DNA of 64,000 nucleotides from Labyrinthula sp. Ha (GCA_015227615.1 JAALGZ010000039.1:62001-126000), one strand, 5' to 3'; counted from the stretch's first letter, positions 12,461-25,777 are shown. Program-made: numbers and translations. The notes: generated from the letters alone by a model not told the origin.

Positions 12461-13872
12461 TCGGAATTACTTTCTAGATTTTCAATACCTTATTTTTCTC
12501 AATTTCATACTACCCAATCATTATCTAGGGATCCAGGTGTGAAGTTAAGCTCTTCGAGAAAAGGATGATGCATATCAATATCATTGATGAAGTTCCGTTA
12601 TAGTGGATTGATGGCAATGCCCCATTTCTTGTTGAGATGTGTAAATTGAAGGTTTAACAGGTTATTTTTGCTTTTGGATTTAGGTTCCTAGAACTTCAAA
12701 CCTGTTATCGTTTTTAATAGTCACTCGGGATGAACTCCGTCGGACTTTGACAGACTTCTCATGGACCATGTTCAGCAATAGCATAGGTTTGTAACCCCTA
12801 CTAATAATATTGCTTAGGAACTCCCAGTTTTATTTCTTGCTACATCATCAGGCCATATATTATGATACTGTTTCCATTGCCCTGAACTTGGTAGGGCATG
12901 GTCCTTACTTTGGTGATGCAGAACTCCAGCAACTGTGCTTCCTGGTTAATAGCTCAGTGGATCTCACAGACTTATACCTTTCTGGCAGTCTGGTAATTTG
13001 AATTAGAATAGCATTCTCCTGTATTTGCTGAAATATGTTAATTAGGTTAAGATAGTGTTGTACTTACTCATATTTAGAGTTGAGATGTTTCGGAAGTTCA
13101 GGCTCAATTTGTGTAACAAGCCCAGCATTATTCACAAAGCGACAAGGGTTCTGCATGGAAGTTATGTAAACGCAACTGTTTCATTTAGGAAGTATCAAAG
13201 TTTCTAGAATTCAAGAGCACAATGGTTATCCTCACTCTTGCTCAAGAGTTTATCAGAGATTTTCAACTTTCTTTTGAGCATATGTGCTTCAGGTACATAG
13301 TTTATAATACCAGTTGTTTGAAAGAGATTATATGTAGGAACCAAGTTTTACTAATAATAGGTGAATTCTTTTCTTTTCTATGTTTTCACTTTTTCCTTAC
13401 TTTGCAAGTATTTAAGGTTGTGTTTGCTTTCTATTTATCTCACTATTCTATTTTATATTTCTAACTTCCTGTTCGTATGTTCTGTCTGGTACGTTACAGC
13501 CTATTTATCTGTTCCAAGTGTTCTAAGTATATATATTCAGTACATCAGTGTCTATTTCTGAGGGATTAAAGTGGAAGAATCTTTGGAAATATATACTGTT
13601 ATCATTGGAGCCTTTTCTTCCTATGACAACTCTGTATTTAATAATACGTAGGTTAAACTTTTGTAATAAGTTAAATAGGAGCTAATTATGAGTAGTCTCA
13701 CGAAGACTTTTTAAACAGATAAGAAAGCACATCTGTGACCAATCTCAATACCAAATAAATGCAAAGGAAAAAGCATAAACAATAGTATTGAGAAAGTGTT
13801 TTCTGCTACTACGTAAGAACCAAGAAACAAGAACTATGTCCAAAACTGTCAACCAATATCGCTTCCTCAAGA
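12461..13872. other. Desert upstream of pantothenate kinase
   Basis: Probably includes the eroded 5' part of the LINE relic, though no endonuclease motif is readable. CCAAT boxes occur at 13739 and 13853 ahead of the pantothenate kinase ATG. Nothing else is supported. Confidence 0.4.
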
Positions 13873-15153
13873 ATGAGCGAAAAACAAACAGAAAACATCG
13901 TGAGCATTGATATTGGAGGAACTCTGGCTAAATTCGTCGTATTTATCCCGAAAAATTCAAAGTATCCATCTGAAAAGTTGAAAAAATATATAGAGGAACG
14001 ATCAAAATACGGAGCTAGCGGATATAAAGAAGAAGAGCTTGAAATTGTCCTTGAATCAGGCACAATACACTTCATTAAGTTCCTTTCTGCAAGAGTTCCT
14101 TACCTTCGAGGCTTCAAGTTTTTTCAAAATGTTCGAGAAAAGACTTTACTGGCCACTGGCGGGTATTTTCTTAACTTCGTTTACCCATTAGCGGTGCTTA
14201 CAAGTACGCAAGTCTGTTGACGAAGAACACAGGATTAAAAGTAAAGAAGTTCGATGAGCTCTTGTCACTTGTGACTGGTCTAAGAGCTATGATTCAGAGA
14301 AATGATGGATGTTTTACTCTTGGAAATGCAAGATTTCGAGGAGATATTGGACCTGATAGAGAACGTTTAGTAACAATCCCAGTACGGGTACCAAAACATA
14401 AGTCATTCATCGTGGTAAACATTGGTTCTGGAGTGTCGATTCTACATATTAAAAAGAATGGAAAGTATTTTTGTGTTGTGTTTTAATCTTAGATATGATA
14501 GAGTAGGTGGAAGTAGTTTAGGTGGGTCAACATTTCTTGGATTAGTCTCTTTGCTTACAGGAGTAGATAATTTCAACGATGCACTTGATCTAGCTGCAAA
14601 TGGAGATTCAGCAAAGGTTGATATGTTGGTACGAGATATCTATGGTGAGAAATTGAGTGACTCTTCAAAGGGATCAAAGGGAAACATGTTGTTTGGAACC
14701 CTTAGGCCATCCACATTGGCTTCTAGTTTTGGCAAGATGATTAGTAAAGAAGCAAGACAATCGGTGAAGAGAGAAGATTTAGCTCTTTCAACTCTTGTAA
14801 TGTGTTCAATGAACGTTGCCGCGATTGCTCACATTTTTGCAAAGCAACTCAAAGTGCAGCATATAATTTTCACTGGAAATTTCTTAGCGACAAATGCGAA
14901 ATTGAAAACTGCGCAAGGACAAGCGAACAGTGATAATATTCATTTACATCCGCAAGATAAGCTTTCGTTACATAAGAGGAATACTATTTCTATGAGAGTG
15001 TTATCATATGCTGTGTCATTTTGGTCTAAGAATACAAAAGAAGCAGTTTTTATGAAGCACGAGGGATGTTTAGGAGCTCTCGGGGCGATGATATTGGGAT
15101 CTGGCATTAAAATACCTGCGCAAAGTAGAGAAGTATTGAGATCAAGAATTTAA
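13873..15153 (+). CDS. PANK: Pantothenate kinase (eukaryotic type II PanK), three exons
   Basis: Phosphorylates pantothenate, the first and usually rate-setting step of CoA synthesis. Exons are 13873-14162, 14192-14464 and 14493-15153 (407 aa, TAA stop). The introns of 29 and 28 nt are placed because splicing restores ATGGGAYKYASLLTK and IKKNGKYDRVGGSSLGG, both matching the family. Visible motifs: SIDIGGTLAKFV (residues 11-22, phosphate-binding strand), the GGGAYK block, NIGSGVSIL, SLGGSTFLGLVSLLTG, ASSFGKMISKE and FTGNFL (acetyl-CoA/ATP pocket), and FLEHEG-like MKHEGCLGALGAM near the end. Length equals one PanK domain with no organellar presequence, suggesting a cytosolic enzyme. The SRPBCC gene follows 488 bp downstream on the same strand. 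CCAAT boxes lie at about -134 and -20. The mammalian Glu in YKFE is Ala here; as I recall plant enzymes also vary there, so I do not call it inactive. Confidence 0.93.
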
Positions 15154-15641
15154 GAAAGTGGCAAATGTTAGTAAATTTGATTTGAACTTTGAAGCAGGAT
15201 TTGTTTTTTTTTTGAGAGGTCAGGTTTATAGAGGGTAAGTAACTGGAGTTTGGAAATTAGGATCTGATAGATTATAAATATTTATTAAAGCGTTTACAAA
15301 GAAGTCATTTTTTTCCAACTCTTATATTTTGTGTTATTGTTACTGTGTTTAGATAGAGTCCATAACGGACATTATTCAATTTAGATAAGTTGAAAAGAAG
15401 GGTTGGATAAGAATATACAACAAGTGTATATACTTTAGTCACTATACTATTATTATCTGTATTAATTTGGCATTAGTTAGAAACTTGAGTGAGGAAGTTT
15501 CTTCTATGTTTTTTCTCTATTCTTATTTTGGAACTCTATCGGTAAAAGTGCAGTTTTGCTTAGTTTAAGTTTTACATTACAAAAGTAAATCATAAACTGC
15601 AAACTAATAATCAATATATTTAAACCATAAATATTGGAAAA

Positions 15642-16331
15642 ATGTGCAAGATTTTAATGAATAGAAAGAATGAACAATACAAGTTTTTTTTGGGAGCTGG
15701 ATGTAAGAAAGTTCTTCGTTTTGAAGTAGATGTTTCTCCAGCTAAAGCATGGGCAGCTTTAATAGACACTGATCAGTTTACCAAATTATTCTGCGGAGGG
15801 AATGGAAATGGCGTAAGAACAAAAGGCGAATGCGGAGCAGTTGGAGCCAGATATACTTTTACTGAAACAAAACGAGATGATGAAGGAAAGAGTTACATTA
15901 TGCAAAGCCTATTTAAATTGAAAGAAGTTGACCCAGAGAGAATGACCGTAATTTTTACCCATAAGGTATTAGTAAGTTCAAATTTGGTTTCTGATAGAGT
16001 TGAAAAATATTCTATTATGAAAATTGAAGGAGAGCTTAGAAAATCTATTGTAGAACTTAGAAATCGAACTTCTTGGCGAGATTTTCCAATTATAGCCCCG
16101 ATTGCCGCAATTCTTATGTGGTTTATTATATACTTGGTTCAAGGGATTAAAACTTCGAGGCAGGTAGGCGCCTTGGTGCTTGCATTAGAAATATTTTTAT
16201 TCTTTTATGGTGGTTGGGTTATTGGAATGGGTTGCGCAGCACAGAAAGAGTACTGGGAAAGGAACCATTTCGTAAATTCTGCTTTGGGTTATTTTGCAAT
16301 GTATACTCCAAATACAGAAGATACAGTCTAG
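15642..16331 (+). CDS. SRPBCC/START-like lipid-binding-fold protein with two C-terminal membrane segments
   Basis: A 229-residue protein without introns. Residues about 20-140 follow the SRPBCC (polyketide cyclase/START-like) pattern: a beta strand and helix containing VDVSPAKAWAALIDTDQFTKLF, then a G-V-R-T-K-G-E-C-G-A-V-G-A-R-Y turn and alternating strands. Residues about 147-166 and 176-198 are strongly hydrophobic and make a hairpin, leaving both ends on one side of the membrane. The fold usually binds a hydrophobic ligand; a membrane-tethered version could act in lipid transfer or stress signalling, which is inference. It lies 488 bp after pantothenate kinase, but no functional link is evident. 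The ATG at 15642 is used; an in-frame Met at residue 6 is the alternative. Family assignment is by pattern only. Confidence 0.55.
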   Translation: MCKILMNRKNEQYKFFLGAGCKKVLRFEVDVSPAKAWAALIDTDQFTKLFCGGNGNGVRTKGECGAVGARYTFTETKRDDEGKSYIMQSLFKLKEVDPERMTVIFTHKVLVSSNLVSDRVEKYSIMKIEGELRKSIVELRNRTSWRDFPIIAPIAAILMWFIIYLVQGIKTSRQVGALVLALEIFLFFYGGWVIGMGCAAQKEYWERNHFVNSALGYFAMYTPNTEDTV

Positions 16332-19300
16332 GGTGTAATCTCTTTAGTTATTGGCTGGAAAATCCCTAAAACTAAGATAAACAAAGTAATTTTTGAGTTT
16401 TCAGCTCGTTGTAGTCTGCTTGCAAGGTTTACATATGAACATGAAAAAAATTCATTGCTGGTCAACACAAGAAACTACCCAAGGTTTAGAATTCTAAGAG
16501 TCAGAAATTGCATAAAAATTGTTCTATAGTGAATAATATTCATTGCATAAGAATAAGAATCAATAGTTTATGTAAGAAGAGTTTATTTTTTTCCACTAAG
16601 AATATAAACTGTGGACGTCAACTTACCATTTTCGTTTAATTTAATAAACAGAGCTCTTTATTAGATCTATTGGAAACCAAGATTTGAACAGAGTTTTATT
16701 GTTGAATGATTAAGTTTTCTTAGTTTTATTCTGCAATCTTCTTTGGTCTTGTTTTCTTTCCAAGGTGTCCTATTTTAGACGCTACAGTTTCAAAGATTTT
16801 CGTTTTACAAGCTTGAAATGTATCGAATTCGAAAATAGGAGATTGAAACAGTTATCAAAACCTACTTATTTAAAAAAAACTTTTTATCAAAATAGCTTTC
16901 TATAAACTTGAAAATATCATTTTTCTAAGACCAAAGGTGGAAACAGAAGGTAAGGTTTAATGGTGAATGATTCCCCTGAAGAAACTTGGACTGTATTCAT
17001 GAACAAAGAACAGTTTCTTACTATGTTATGTTTCAGAAGGAGAATAGAAAAAAAAAAGAAGTAGAATACCCTGCAGTTGCTTCAAAATATTCTTATTGTT
17101 TCTGGCTCTGAAAACATAATACTGGGAGAGAAACTATCATGTAATTGAATATCAAAATAAAGCAGTAGATTACCATGCTAAAAGCATAGCGCTAGATATA
17201 ATATACTTCAAAGATCACTCATTGCAGAGATCGCGAGCTACAGCATAATTGTTTAAGCATGTCATAACTAACATGGAACAGCGCAAGCCTGAACCCGTAA
17301 AGTCTGCCAGCTAGGCAGGTCATATGATGCTCCTATGTTTGGGACCGGTTGTGCTTCTTGGTAGTTTATGCATCAATTCAGTGGAAATTGTGTATACCGA
17401 AGTCTTACTTAGGGTATTACTTTACTTGTGCTTATTTTCCTGCATTAGACTTGTTTTAATGTGTAACTAGTGTCGATCTTCCTGCATGCAGCTAAAGGAA
17501 TGAAGAGCATTAGTGAAGGATCTTATTTTCTTCTTTGACTTTTATCATTCAAACATTTGACGCTACAAGGCATTTTTCAATTTAATATACTATTTAAAAA
17601 GCTAACAATTGGTGTTTCACTTAATTAATGTAAACATCTGTTTATTTTATTGAACTTATTCACTCAATCAGTATAAAGTCTGGAACAAAAGAACAATAAA
17701 GACTTCAAAGTAATATAAAAAATAGGATTTTTCCACCAAGCACGTATTCTTACTTCTAAGCTACTTGACTAAAACTATTAAAACAATAATTGTTTCTGAG
17801 TGTGTAGATGTTCAATAGTAAATATTTAAAAGCTGATGACGTATCACTGAAACCGTGCACTAAAACAGGGCTAGGTTATGGGATAAAGCAAAGATGATAA
17901 ACTACTGATTATACCCCCAAACGAAAGCTAAATTAATCTCGTGAACAATGAATACTATAAAAACTATACTAGAAACATTGTATGTGTATATAATAGGCGT
18001 TCAGGTTTGAAGCAATAGGGAAATATAGGAAAAAGGGAAAATCTAGATTGGCTCTTCTTGAATATAATCATCCAGATAGAAACTTCAAGGAAGAAAATAA
18101 GCTGGACACTCTTATGAGCTAAGCTTAATATTTGGTTTAATTTAGCAGCAGAATAAGTTCGTGAATGTTGTTAAGATGCCCCAACTGCACATCTACCAAG
18201 ATGATAAAGCCCAAACTAAATATATTGTTACCTCAGACTGGAAAAGATATTTTAATTCGACATTGGAACTTTCTTTCCACTAAGGTCAATCCTAAACTCC
18301 GTTCTAAGCAATTTATCTTTTCGTCCAAAAATGTTATCTAGTTAACAGCTTGTTTAATATATGTATAAAACAACAGTCCATTCTCTTGTTCCCATAATTT
18401 AGATGTAATTTCAACCTTCTAAAACAGCGTGTTAGTGGAATTTTTTAAATTATTACCATGGATCATTGGAGAATAACCATGGAGCATTGCTATATTGAAG
18501 GTTGAATTCCCTAACTTGCTGCGGTTATCTCCCTCAACCCCATTTCACTTTTGAATCAACTCTCACCACTCTGACCTACTTAAGTTCTCCCCGATAAATG
18601 CACTGACCCGAGAAGATTTAAAGTTACGGAAGCTTTGAAGCCTTGTATCTAGCATAGATCTATCCAGGGAAAATTGCACATCCAGATATATAGGTAAAAT
18701 ATTGATTTGGGAGTGATTCTGTGTTTTCAACGTGTCCATAGATTACTTAAAGGTTGAAATAATGCACTTGTTATCGCCCATGCTATTTTTAATTGCTTAG
18801 CCACAAAGATTTGGTATTGTCGCCCAGTATTTACCAGCACTGACCATTATCTTCTTCTTTCTATCGTCTTCTTACTTTGTGTAACCAACCAGTCTACAGT
18901 AACGTTCGTGGTACTTTAAAATCTATACTTACCATATTCATAACTTCTTGTAGAGCCAAAATATGTATGTTGTATGTTTATTTAAAATCCTGTAAAATAC
19001 CGATCTTGTGCCAAATTAAAATCTTGCATTCATAGACACCACAAACATCCTGCTAGGCTTATTCTCGATTTCCTATTAGGTTTCTCCGCGTTGGATACTA
19101 CTTCATGTTCTTGAATGGTATCATTTACTAAATAAGAAATAATGCTTTGGATTTATTTTCTTGGTTACCAAAATCTATTTCTTGTGTAAACCTAAGATAA
19201 AGGACAGGTTCAATCATGCTAATATTAGACAAAATATAAGTGGATTATACAAAACATCTTGAAAATAGGTGGACACGAAAATTGGATGTTATAATTCCCT

Positions 19301-22300
19301 ACAAAATACCTTACCAATGTTCTATTGCATAATAAAACGAATACAGTCTTTGCAGTTCTGAAACACGTTAACATATGGAATAAGTGTTCAGCACATGAGG
19401 TTGAATAAACCAGTATCCAGTACTACTTTAGTTTAATGTTAACTCCTTTCTATAATAGTTGTGAAGGCATTGGATTGTATCCATAAGACTGATATAAGCA
19501 TAATCACTTCTCAAATAAGATATGACATTTTTATCATATTAAGAGATAATAATAGTTCTCAGCATTTCCCCATTTCTTTAAAATGGTAGTTCAAGATAAT
19601 GTTGGGGCATATTGTGTCATCAGAGAGGCTGCAAAAAAATTCAGGTATTTTCGATATAGTGGTATTGGCAAAAAGTTAAGAAAAAATAAAGTCTCACTGA
19701 TTTCTCAAATGTGACAATTGTAAATCCATAGAAAAGAACATTCAAATGCCTTGCGGTGAGATTGGTATCTATCTCCTAAGGGTGATAAATACTCAAATTT
19801 TACACTTCTGAACATAGAGGCTTGAACGGATGTGATTAACAACAGAAGACCAATAAAACTTAATCCATGCAGTCTGTAATAAAAAAGTATTGGAACCGTT
19901 CGAAAAATTATCAATTAAGCGACCATAAGATTATAAAATTATGAAATTATAGTTAGTTATTGCAATTAAAACAGCGATTTCTACTAGCAATTACAGCTGA
20001 ATATGTCAAAGATTTGATAACATAATAGCGATTCTAATGTACACCAAGAGCACAAGTTTATTACATATTTATTCTCGAGTATGGCTAAATTCTATTCCTG
20101 GAAACTCTTGATAGTATATGCTACATTTATTTTCAGCCTTTTGTCCCTAGGTTTATTTGTTCAGTTACTAGAAACGTAGGTTCATTGTAATAATAAACTA
20201 TAGGTAATCTTTGCTGTGAGCTAAGGGTGTTCTAATGGCAGAAGTTTCTTAGGTAAAAATATACCAGTTTAAAATATAAATAAATCTTTTCATACACCAA
20301 ATTTGTTAATAAGAGCAATAGAGATTGAAAACTTCATAAAAAAATTGGCAATCCAGCTTCTAAACGGCAGCATATCATGATATGACTGTTAATTAAGAAT
20401 GTTGTACTAGAAAGAAGTACCATAATTTACTTTTTCTCTCAACCCTTAACATACAAAGCAGTTAGCACTGTTGTCTATTATAAGCAATATTAGTAGTATT
20501 TTACCTTTTATTAGAAATTGTACTTTAGTTGCATACATATTTTGCAAATTCAAACAATAATAATGACTACTAAACTTGAACTAGATTTTATTAAAAAAAT
20601 CTAAAATATTAAGAAAACATAATTCAAGGTTAATAGGTAGAGCGTTATCCCAGGTAATTTTTTGGAGGTGTATAACTTCTTCAGGTAATCTTAATAACCA
20701 GAAAACATAGAATTAGCGAAAAGACATATCTCTTGTCAATATCAGGTGATAAACTATTCTATTAAACCAAAGGTTTAAACTATTGACAGTAGGTTAAATT
20801 TGTTTTAGTCAGCTTTAGGTTTAAAACAGAATAAAATATAAACAAGCTGTCATATAGAAAGAAAGTCTGAGAGTTTTCATGCCCAATTTAGTCGATGGAA
20901 GAACAAATTTGTTGCCACTAATTTATAATCAAATCTTCCGCTTCTTCCTAAACAACTTATCAAGCTTAGTCTAGCCCCAACCAATACTGTGAATGATAAG
21001 CATAAAATCAAAGAAATTTGAAATCATGGATACTCTACATTATAAATCTTATTCAGATTTTGAAGATAATACAAATGGAAGGTGTTGACTTGGTGGAAAA
21101 TCATAACCAAGATAACGAACCTAATTGGCTGGTACTTCTTTAGAAACCAAGAAACAATATATTTTTCCAATCACTTGCTGTTTATGTGAAGTTAGCCAGT
21201 AACATTAATTACAGGAACTTTGATAAGATGTTTGTTTATACTCGAGCTCGTTTATTTCTACGTAATTTTATTGAATACGTATTCATAGGGTAATTTCTTT
21301 ATTGTTTGGTGCTATATAAATAGACTTAAATAAATATTAATTGGGGATATGGTTATTTGGTTTCTGAGATAGAATCACTGTGCTTTACATTTAATTACTC
21401 CTAGCTTTCAATTTTTTGATAGGGGAATATAAATAACTGAATTTACTCAATCAAATTGCAGTATTTTTCTCTTGTATCCGTACCCATAACAATGAGAAGC
21501 TGATAATACAGAATCAGAAATGAAAATCATCTCAACATCCTTTAGATGCAGCGACAAAAGTTGAACATATAAATTTGATTCAAAATTAACGTCCAGATGT
21601 ATGTATTTTGCTAAATTTTTGCAGAACGATATGTTACTAAAAACTCACTACAACTGATCCTATTTTATTTCATTGTAATGATAACACCTCTGTTATCACA
21701 TTAATATAGAAAAAAGTACAAGGCAGTAATTTATATAGTCGGTTCGTATGTGATAGCCAATAGCCAAAGGAGTTATAGCAACATGGGTGCAACACACTAT
21801 TAAAAAAAACGGAAAAAATATGAATATCTTCTAAAATATCTAATTATTTTAGACCAATTGTTCGGGTACCAAAGTTGTAGTTCTTAGTTTACTCATACTT
21901 GGCTAGATCCTCATTCCATTGACATCAAAAAAATCATTTATCGAAACATTTAAGTTTATTGGCATAAAACACATGTAACCACATGATGCGGAGATCTTTG
22001 TTGTTGATTATTCCCTAAATAGTTTCTATTGTTTATATGGTCATTAATGAAAAAGCAGCCACGACTTCCTAGGTTATATATGGGCGCATTCTTGCCAAAA
22101 TAACAAAAATGAGATAAGTAAGAGGTATAATATGAAATGTAGCCTAGTTCTACATAGTTACTTGTAGTTTCAGTCAATAATAAGTAATAAAAATGAGGCA
22201 AAATATTGAGCATTAAGCAGAGCTTTACTTATGTACTGTAAACCTTATAATCGCGGGAAGGAGTTCAATTAAACATATGGTAAGCTACATCTTAGGGGAG

Positions 22301-23366
22301 AGTTTCATTTCATTGATGCTATTTCTGATTTTTTTGAGCTGCTCCATGTAAAGTTATTCCAAAATATATGAATAAATTATACGCAACCCTAGCTGGTTCC
22401 AAGAGCTTCATAAGCTTCCAGGAGCATAGTTGCCATTTATGTGTTAGAATTAATATCATTATTGGGGTATTTTCCTATAGAGTTGCTTCGGTTTTATGAT
22501 TCAGTTTTTTTTTGGGTCTTCCATATCCATTAGGGTCTATATATTAGCAAAATTTATTACGTGAAAAGTAAATGGAAATGATATCGTGGTTCATTTCAAA
22601 GGAAAAACGGAACCAAGGGTTGAGCATGTGTTGAGGGTGAAATAATCTGGGCTCAGAGAGAGTATAAACCGATATCTTGCAGCTAGAAGTTGAAATAGTG
22701 ACTCTTTACGTACTAATCCATACTTGTTTCAATATGAAGTTTGTTTTTTTCTCGTTGATTGTTCGACAGAATAAGGATATGTCACTGTAGAAAAAAGCAA
22801 ATTTTATTAGTTTGCACTTAGATTTAGCAATAGAGTTTTTCTGTCTGTAAAGAAATAGTTAATAACGGAACTGCGTCTTTGGCCCTAAACCCTACCTACT
22901 GACATGAAACTTTTTAAGTCTCTACAACATATATTGAGCGCTGTACTCACTTTTCGAATAAATTTCTGGATGAGGACATGTCATGTTAATGCAACGACAA
23001 TATTAAAGATTCTATTACTTACTCAAGGTGTATTTCATAGAACTATCTGGCACTTTAAAAGTATTAGCATTTAAGTATTCACCATGTGCACTGATAATGT
23101 CCTTAGGCTAAAAAACTTTTTGTAGTATTGCAAGTTTTAAGTTAACCTACCTTTTAATAGTCTGTACAAACGAACAATGAGAGGTAGGTATATACAGCAT
23201 CACCTATAAGCATTCGGTTTCTTAGGCTCTAGGAGTATTAAACTTTTCTTAAATATTTAAAACTATGTTTACCAGTTTAACTGCGTTTTTATTTGGTCAA
23301 AATGCAGATTTATTTAATTATTCAGTAAATATAAAAGGTTATTGACCTTTTAAAAGTACAGTTTCA
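16332..23366. other. Seven-kilobase AT-rich gene desert
   Basis: No open frame longer than about 85 codons, and none with a recognisable motif. A slightly GC-richer patch at about 17276-17345 contains a small hairpin (CTGCC/GGCAG), but I cannot match it to a known RNA. A short direct repeat built on ACCATGGA-CATTG occurs at about 18457-18490. Confidence 0.5.
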
Positions 23367-23443
23367 CCAAATGAAACAAAGAACATCCAAGCAGTTTTGA
23401 ATACTCTAGGGCTTTTGGAATGTTGTTACTTTGTTTCATTTGG
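23367..23443. repeat. Inverted repeat (hairpin) upstream of the small secreted-protein gene
   Basis: The arm CCAAATGAAACAAAGAACAT at 23367 is matched in reverse complement by the segment at 23416-23443, with a small insertion in the right arm, around a loop of about 27 nt. A shorter hairpin (AAAGGT/ACCTTT) lies just before it at about 23334-23350. This could be a tiny foldback element or a structured regulatory sequence; nothing distinguishes the two. Confidence 0.4.
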
Positions 23444-23825
23444 AAGTTAAATTAATTCTAAGAAAAATAAAAATTAATCTCAAAAGTTTTAAACAAATTC
23501 AAGTTAACATAATTGTTGTTTTATGTTGCTTTTCTTTTCTTGAAAGCATTTCAAAAAATAGCCATAGGTTCTGTTTTGGTTCTCCCATAAGTTTCTTTCC
23601 CCATAATTCTCAGTGGTGCATTACTACTGACATTGGGTTCATTCAATGAGATGAACATCAGGGATGGGATACAAAAAAACCTTAACGAGACATTTACCCG
23701 AATTATAAAATCCCGCGTCATTTCCCTTTTGGTCTGGACTACTTATCCTGAGACGGGATTCACGACTATATGTTTCTGAATGAGATTTCTCATTTCCCGA
23801 TTCCTAAACTTGCACTTTGTTGAAG

Positions 23826-24324
23826 ATGGAATTCTTCAAACGGTTTCTCCAAATTCTTCTTATACTCCCTTTTGTCGAATGCAATGATGTAATATTAGAC
23901 CCAAACTCTGATTATATCAAGTCAGAAGCCCTTTTCTTTCTTCACAAGGTAAGATCTCTCTCTGATACAGAAATCTACAACACTTTAAAAATTACCGAAA
24001 TCCTTTCTGCAAAAAGAAGAGAGGGGAAATATCATTCCCTCGTGGAACTTCAATTAAAACTACATAGGTACATTCTTGCTAACTATTACGTTTAGTCCGT
24101 TTCTCGTGGCTGGTGAAGCCGACATTATTCACACAGGACTAATCTTAACCAACAAAGAGCAACCTGGACTAAGAACTGTTACATTAGATGAATTCCCAGT
24201 ACTTCAAAAGAAAGCAATGAAGGAATTTCGTAAAAGAAAGATTGAAAAAGATAAAATAAAGCGTGACCAGTTGCTTCGCAAACTCTTTTCTGGAGATAGT
24301 CCCTCGAGGTCTATTGCCAGCTAG
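23826..24324 (+). CDS. Small secreted or lumenal protein, unknown function, two exons
   Basis: Exons 23826-24067 and 24096-24324 give 156 residues. The 28-nt intron (GTACAT...TTTAG) is placed because removing it joins two frames of similar composition with no stop, giving LHSPFLVAGEADIIH. The N-terminus MEFFKRFLQILLILPFVECN is a clear signal peptide. The mature part is mostly helical at first (SEALFFLHKVRSLSD) and ends in a highly charged Lys/Arg-rich tail (KKAMKEFRKRKIEKDKIKRD). The middle vaguely recalls a cystatin-like strand pattern, too weakly to call. The ACADM ATG follows 189 bp downstream on the same strand. No family recognised. Confidence 0.6.
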
Positions 24325-24338
24325 TTTCAAGCTGTTTC

Positions 24339-24483
24339 ATTGGATGCTCTATCTAATGTAGTTATGTGATTGGGTACTCTTTTACCCTGATATGATTGGT
24401 AGTTTTGATGTTTCTTTGATGTTTGGTTGGTTGTTTTAGCTATTTGTGATTGGTTAGTTATTTGTTTTCTATAGTATGATTGG
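24339..24483 (+). promoter_or_regulatory. Cluster of five ATTGG (CCAAT-box) motifs ahead of ACADM
   Basis: ATTGG occurs at 24339, 24369, 24395, 24449 and 24479, four of them as TGATTGG, all within the 189-bp gap between the secreted-protein gene and the ACADM ATG. The reverse complement CCAAT is the NF-Y/HAP core site, which eukaryotes often use in mitochondrial and lipid-metabolism promoters. Five copies in 145 bp is well above what the local base composition predicts (about 0.3). Confidence 0.5.
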
Positions 24484-24513
24484 ATATCTGTTATTAAGTG
24501 AAAGTAAGACAAT

Positions 24514-25777
24514 ATGTTTCAAGTAAGAAGAAATCTTTTTAAAGCTGTTAAAGCCTCGAACCAAACAAAAAGATGCATGTCCGGAATAAGTTTCGACCTG
24601 AATGACGACCAAAAAGCTTTCAGAGACCTTGCAAGAAAGTTTGCAGTGGAAGAGATGATCCCAAAAGCAGCAGAACATGATTTAAGCGGCGAATACCCTC
24701 ATGAAATCTTTAAGAAAGCTTGGGAAGTTGGTTTAGTCAATACTCACATTGAAGAAGAATATGGAGGACTTGGTTTACACTGTTTGGATAACGTTCTTAT
24801 TCAAGAAGAGCTGGCTTATGCCTGTACAGGGATGATGACTGCTGTAGAAGCTAATTCCTTGGCTCAGATGCCAGTTATTATTGCTGGAAACAATGAGCAA
24901 AAAAAGAAATACCTGGGTAGAATGACGGAAGAACCATTAAAATGCGCGTAGTTTTTCAGAATGTACTTTATTCTATAGGTACTGTGTTACTGAACCTGGT
25001 GCTGGATCCGATGTGGCTGGAATTAAGACCACAGCTGTTAAGCAAGGAGATAAGTATGTAATTAATGGACAAAAGATGTGGATTACTAACGGAGGAGTTG
25101 CTAACTGGTATTTTGTTCTTGCGAAAACAGATCCAAGCAAAGGAGGGAAGGGCATGACTGGTTTCATTGTTGATGCAGACACCCCTGGGATCACAGTTGG
25201 CAGAAAGGAGATTAACATGGGTCAAAGATGTTCAGATACTAGAGGAATAACTTTTGAAAACGTTGAAGTTCCTGAAGAAAATGTTCTTGGAACAGAAGGG
25301 CAAGGATTCAAGATTGCCATGGGGGCTTTTGATCACACTAGGCCACCAGTGGCAATAGGAGCAGTGGGATTGAGTAGAAGAGCGTTTGATGAAGCACTTA
25401 AATATTCCACAGAGAGGAAAGCCTTTGGAACCGAAATAGCAAATTTCCAGGCTGTGCAGTTTATGCTTGCTGACATGGCAATGCAGATTGAAGCTGGAAG
25501 GTACCTGACATACAAAGCAGCTGCAGAGATTGACAAAGGAAATCGGAACACATACTATGCATCCATGGCGAAAGGCTTCGCGGCTGATGCAGCTAATAAA
25601 ATAGCTAGTGATGCAGTGCAGATTTTTGGAGGAAACGGATTTAATACTGAGTACCCTGTTGAGAAGTTGATGAGAGACGCAAAAATTTACCAATTGTATG
25701 AAGGAACGTCACAAATACAAAGGGTTATTGTCTCCCGAGAGTTGTTGGCTGATCCAACAAAGCTAACACCTAACTAG
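24514..25777 (+). CDS. ACADM: Medium-chain acyl-CoA dehydrogenase (MCAD type), mitochondrial, two exons
   Basis: FAD flavoprotein that introduces the 2,3-double bond into acyl-CoAs in mitochondrial beta-oxidation and passes electrons to ETF. Exons 24514-24947 and 24979-25777 give 410 residues; the 31-nt intron is fixed by [20 protein letters not shown], a near-invariant ACAD block. The N-terminus ([20 protein letters not shown]) is Arg/Lys-rich, free of acid and matches a mitochondrial presequence. Further landmarks: [59 protein letters not shown] and YEGTSQIQR, with the catalytic Glu at residue 386 in YEGT, the MCAD position. The N-T-Y-Y-A-S and R-D-A-K-I-Y-Q-L-Y blocks favour MCAD over short-chain or glutaryl enzymes. 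It is convergent with M8-like copy 1, whose stop lies 60 bp away. CCAAT boxes cluster in its promoter. Confidence 0.93.

Noticed and set aside
14163-14240. Loss of the mammalian catalytic Glu in pantothenate kinase (YKYA instead of YKFE)
   Set aside because: From memory plant enzymes also lack Glu at that exact place, so inactivity cannot be claimed; the other substrate-binding blocks are intact.
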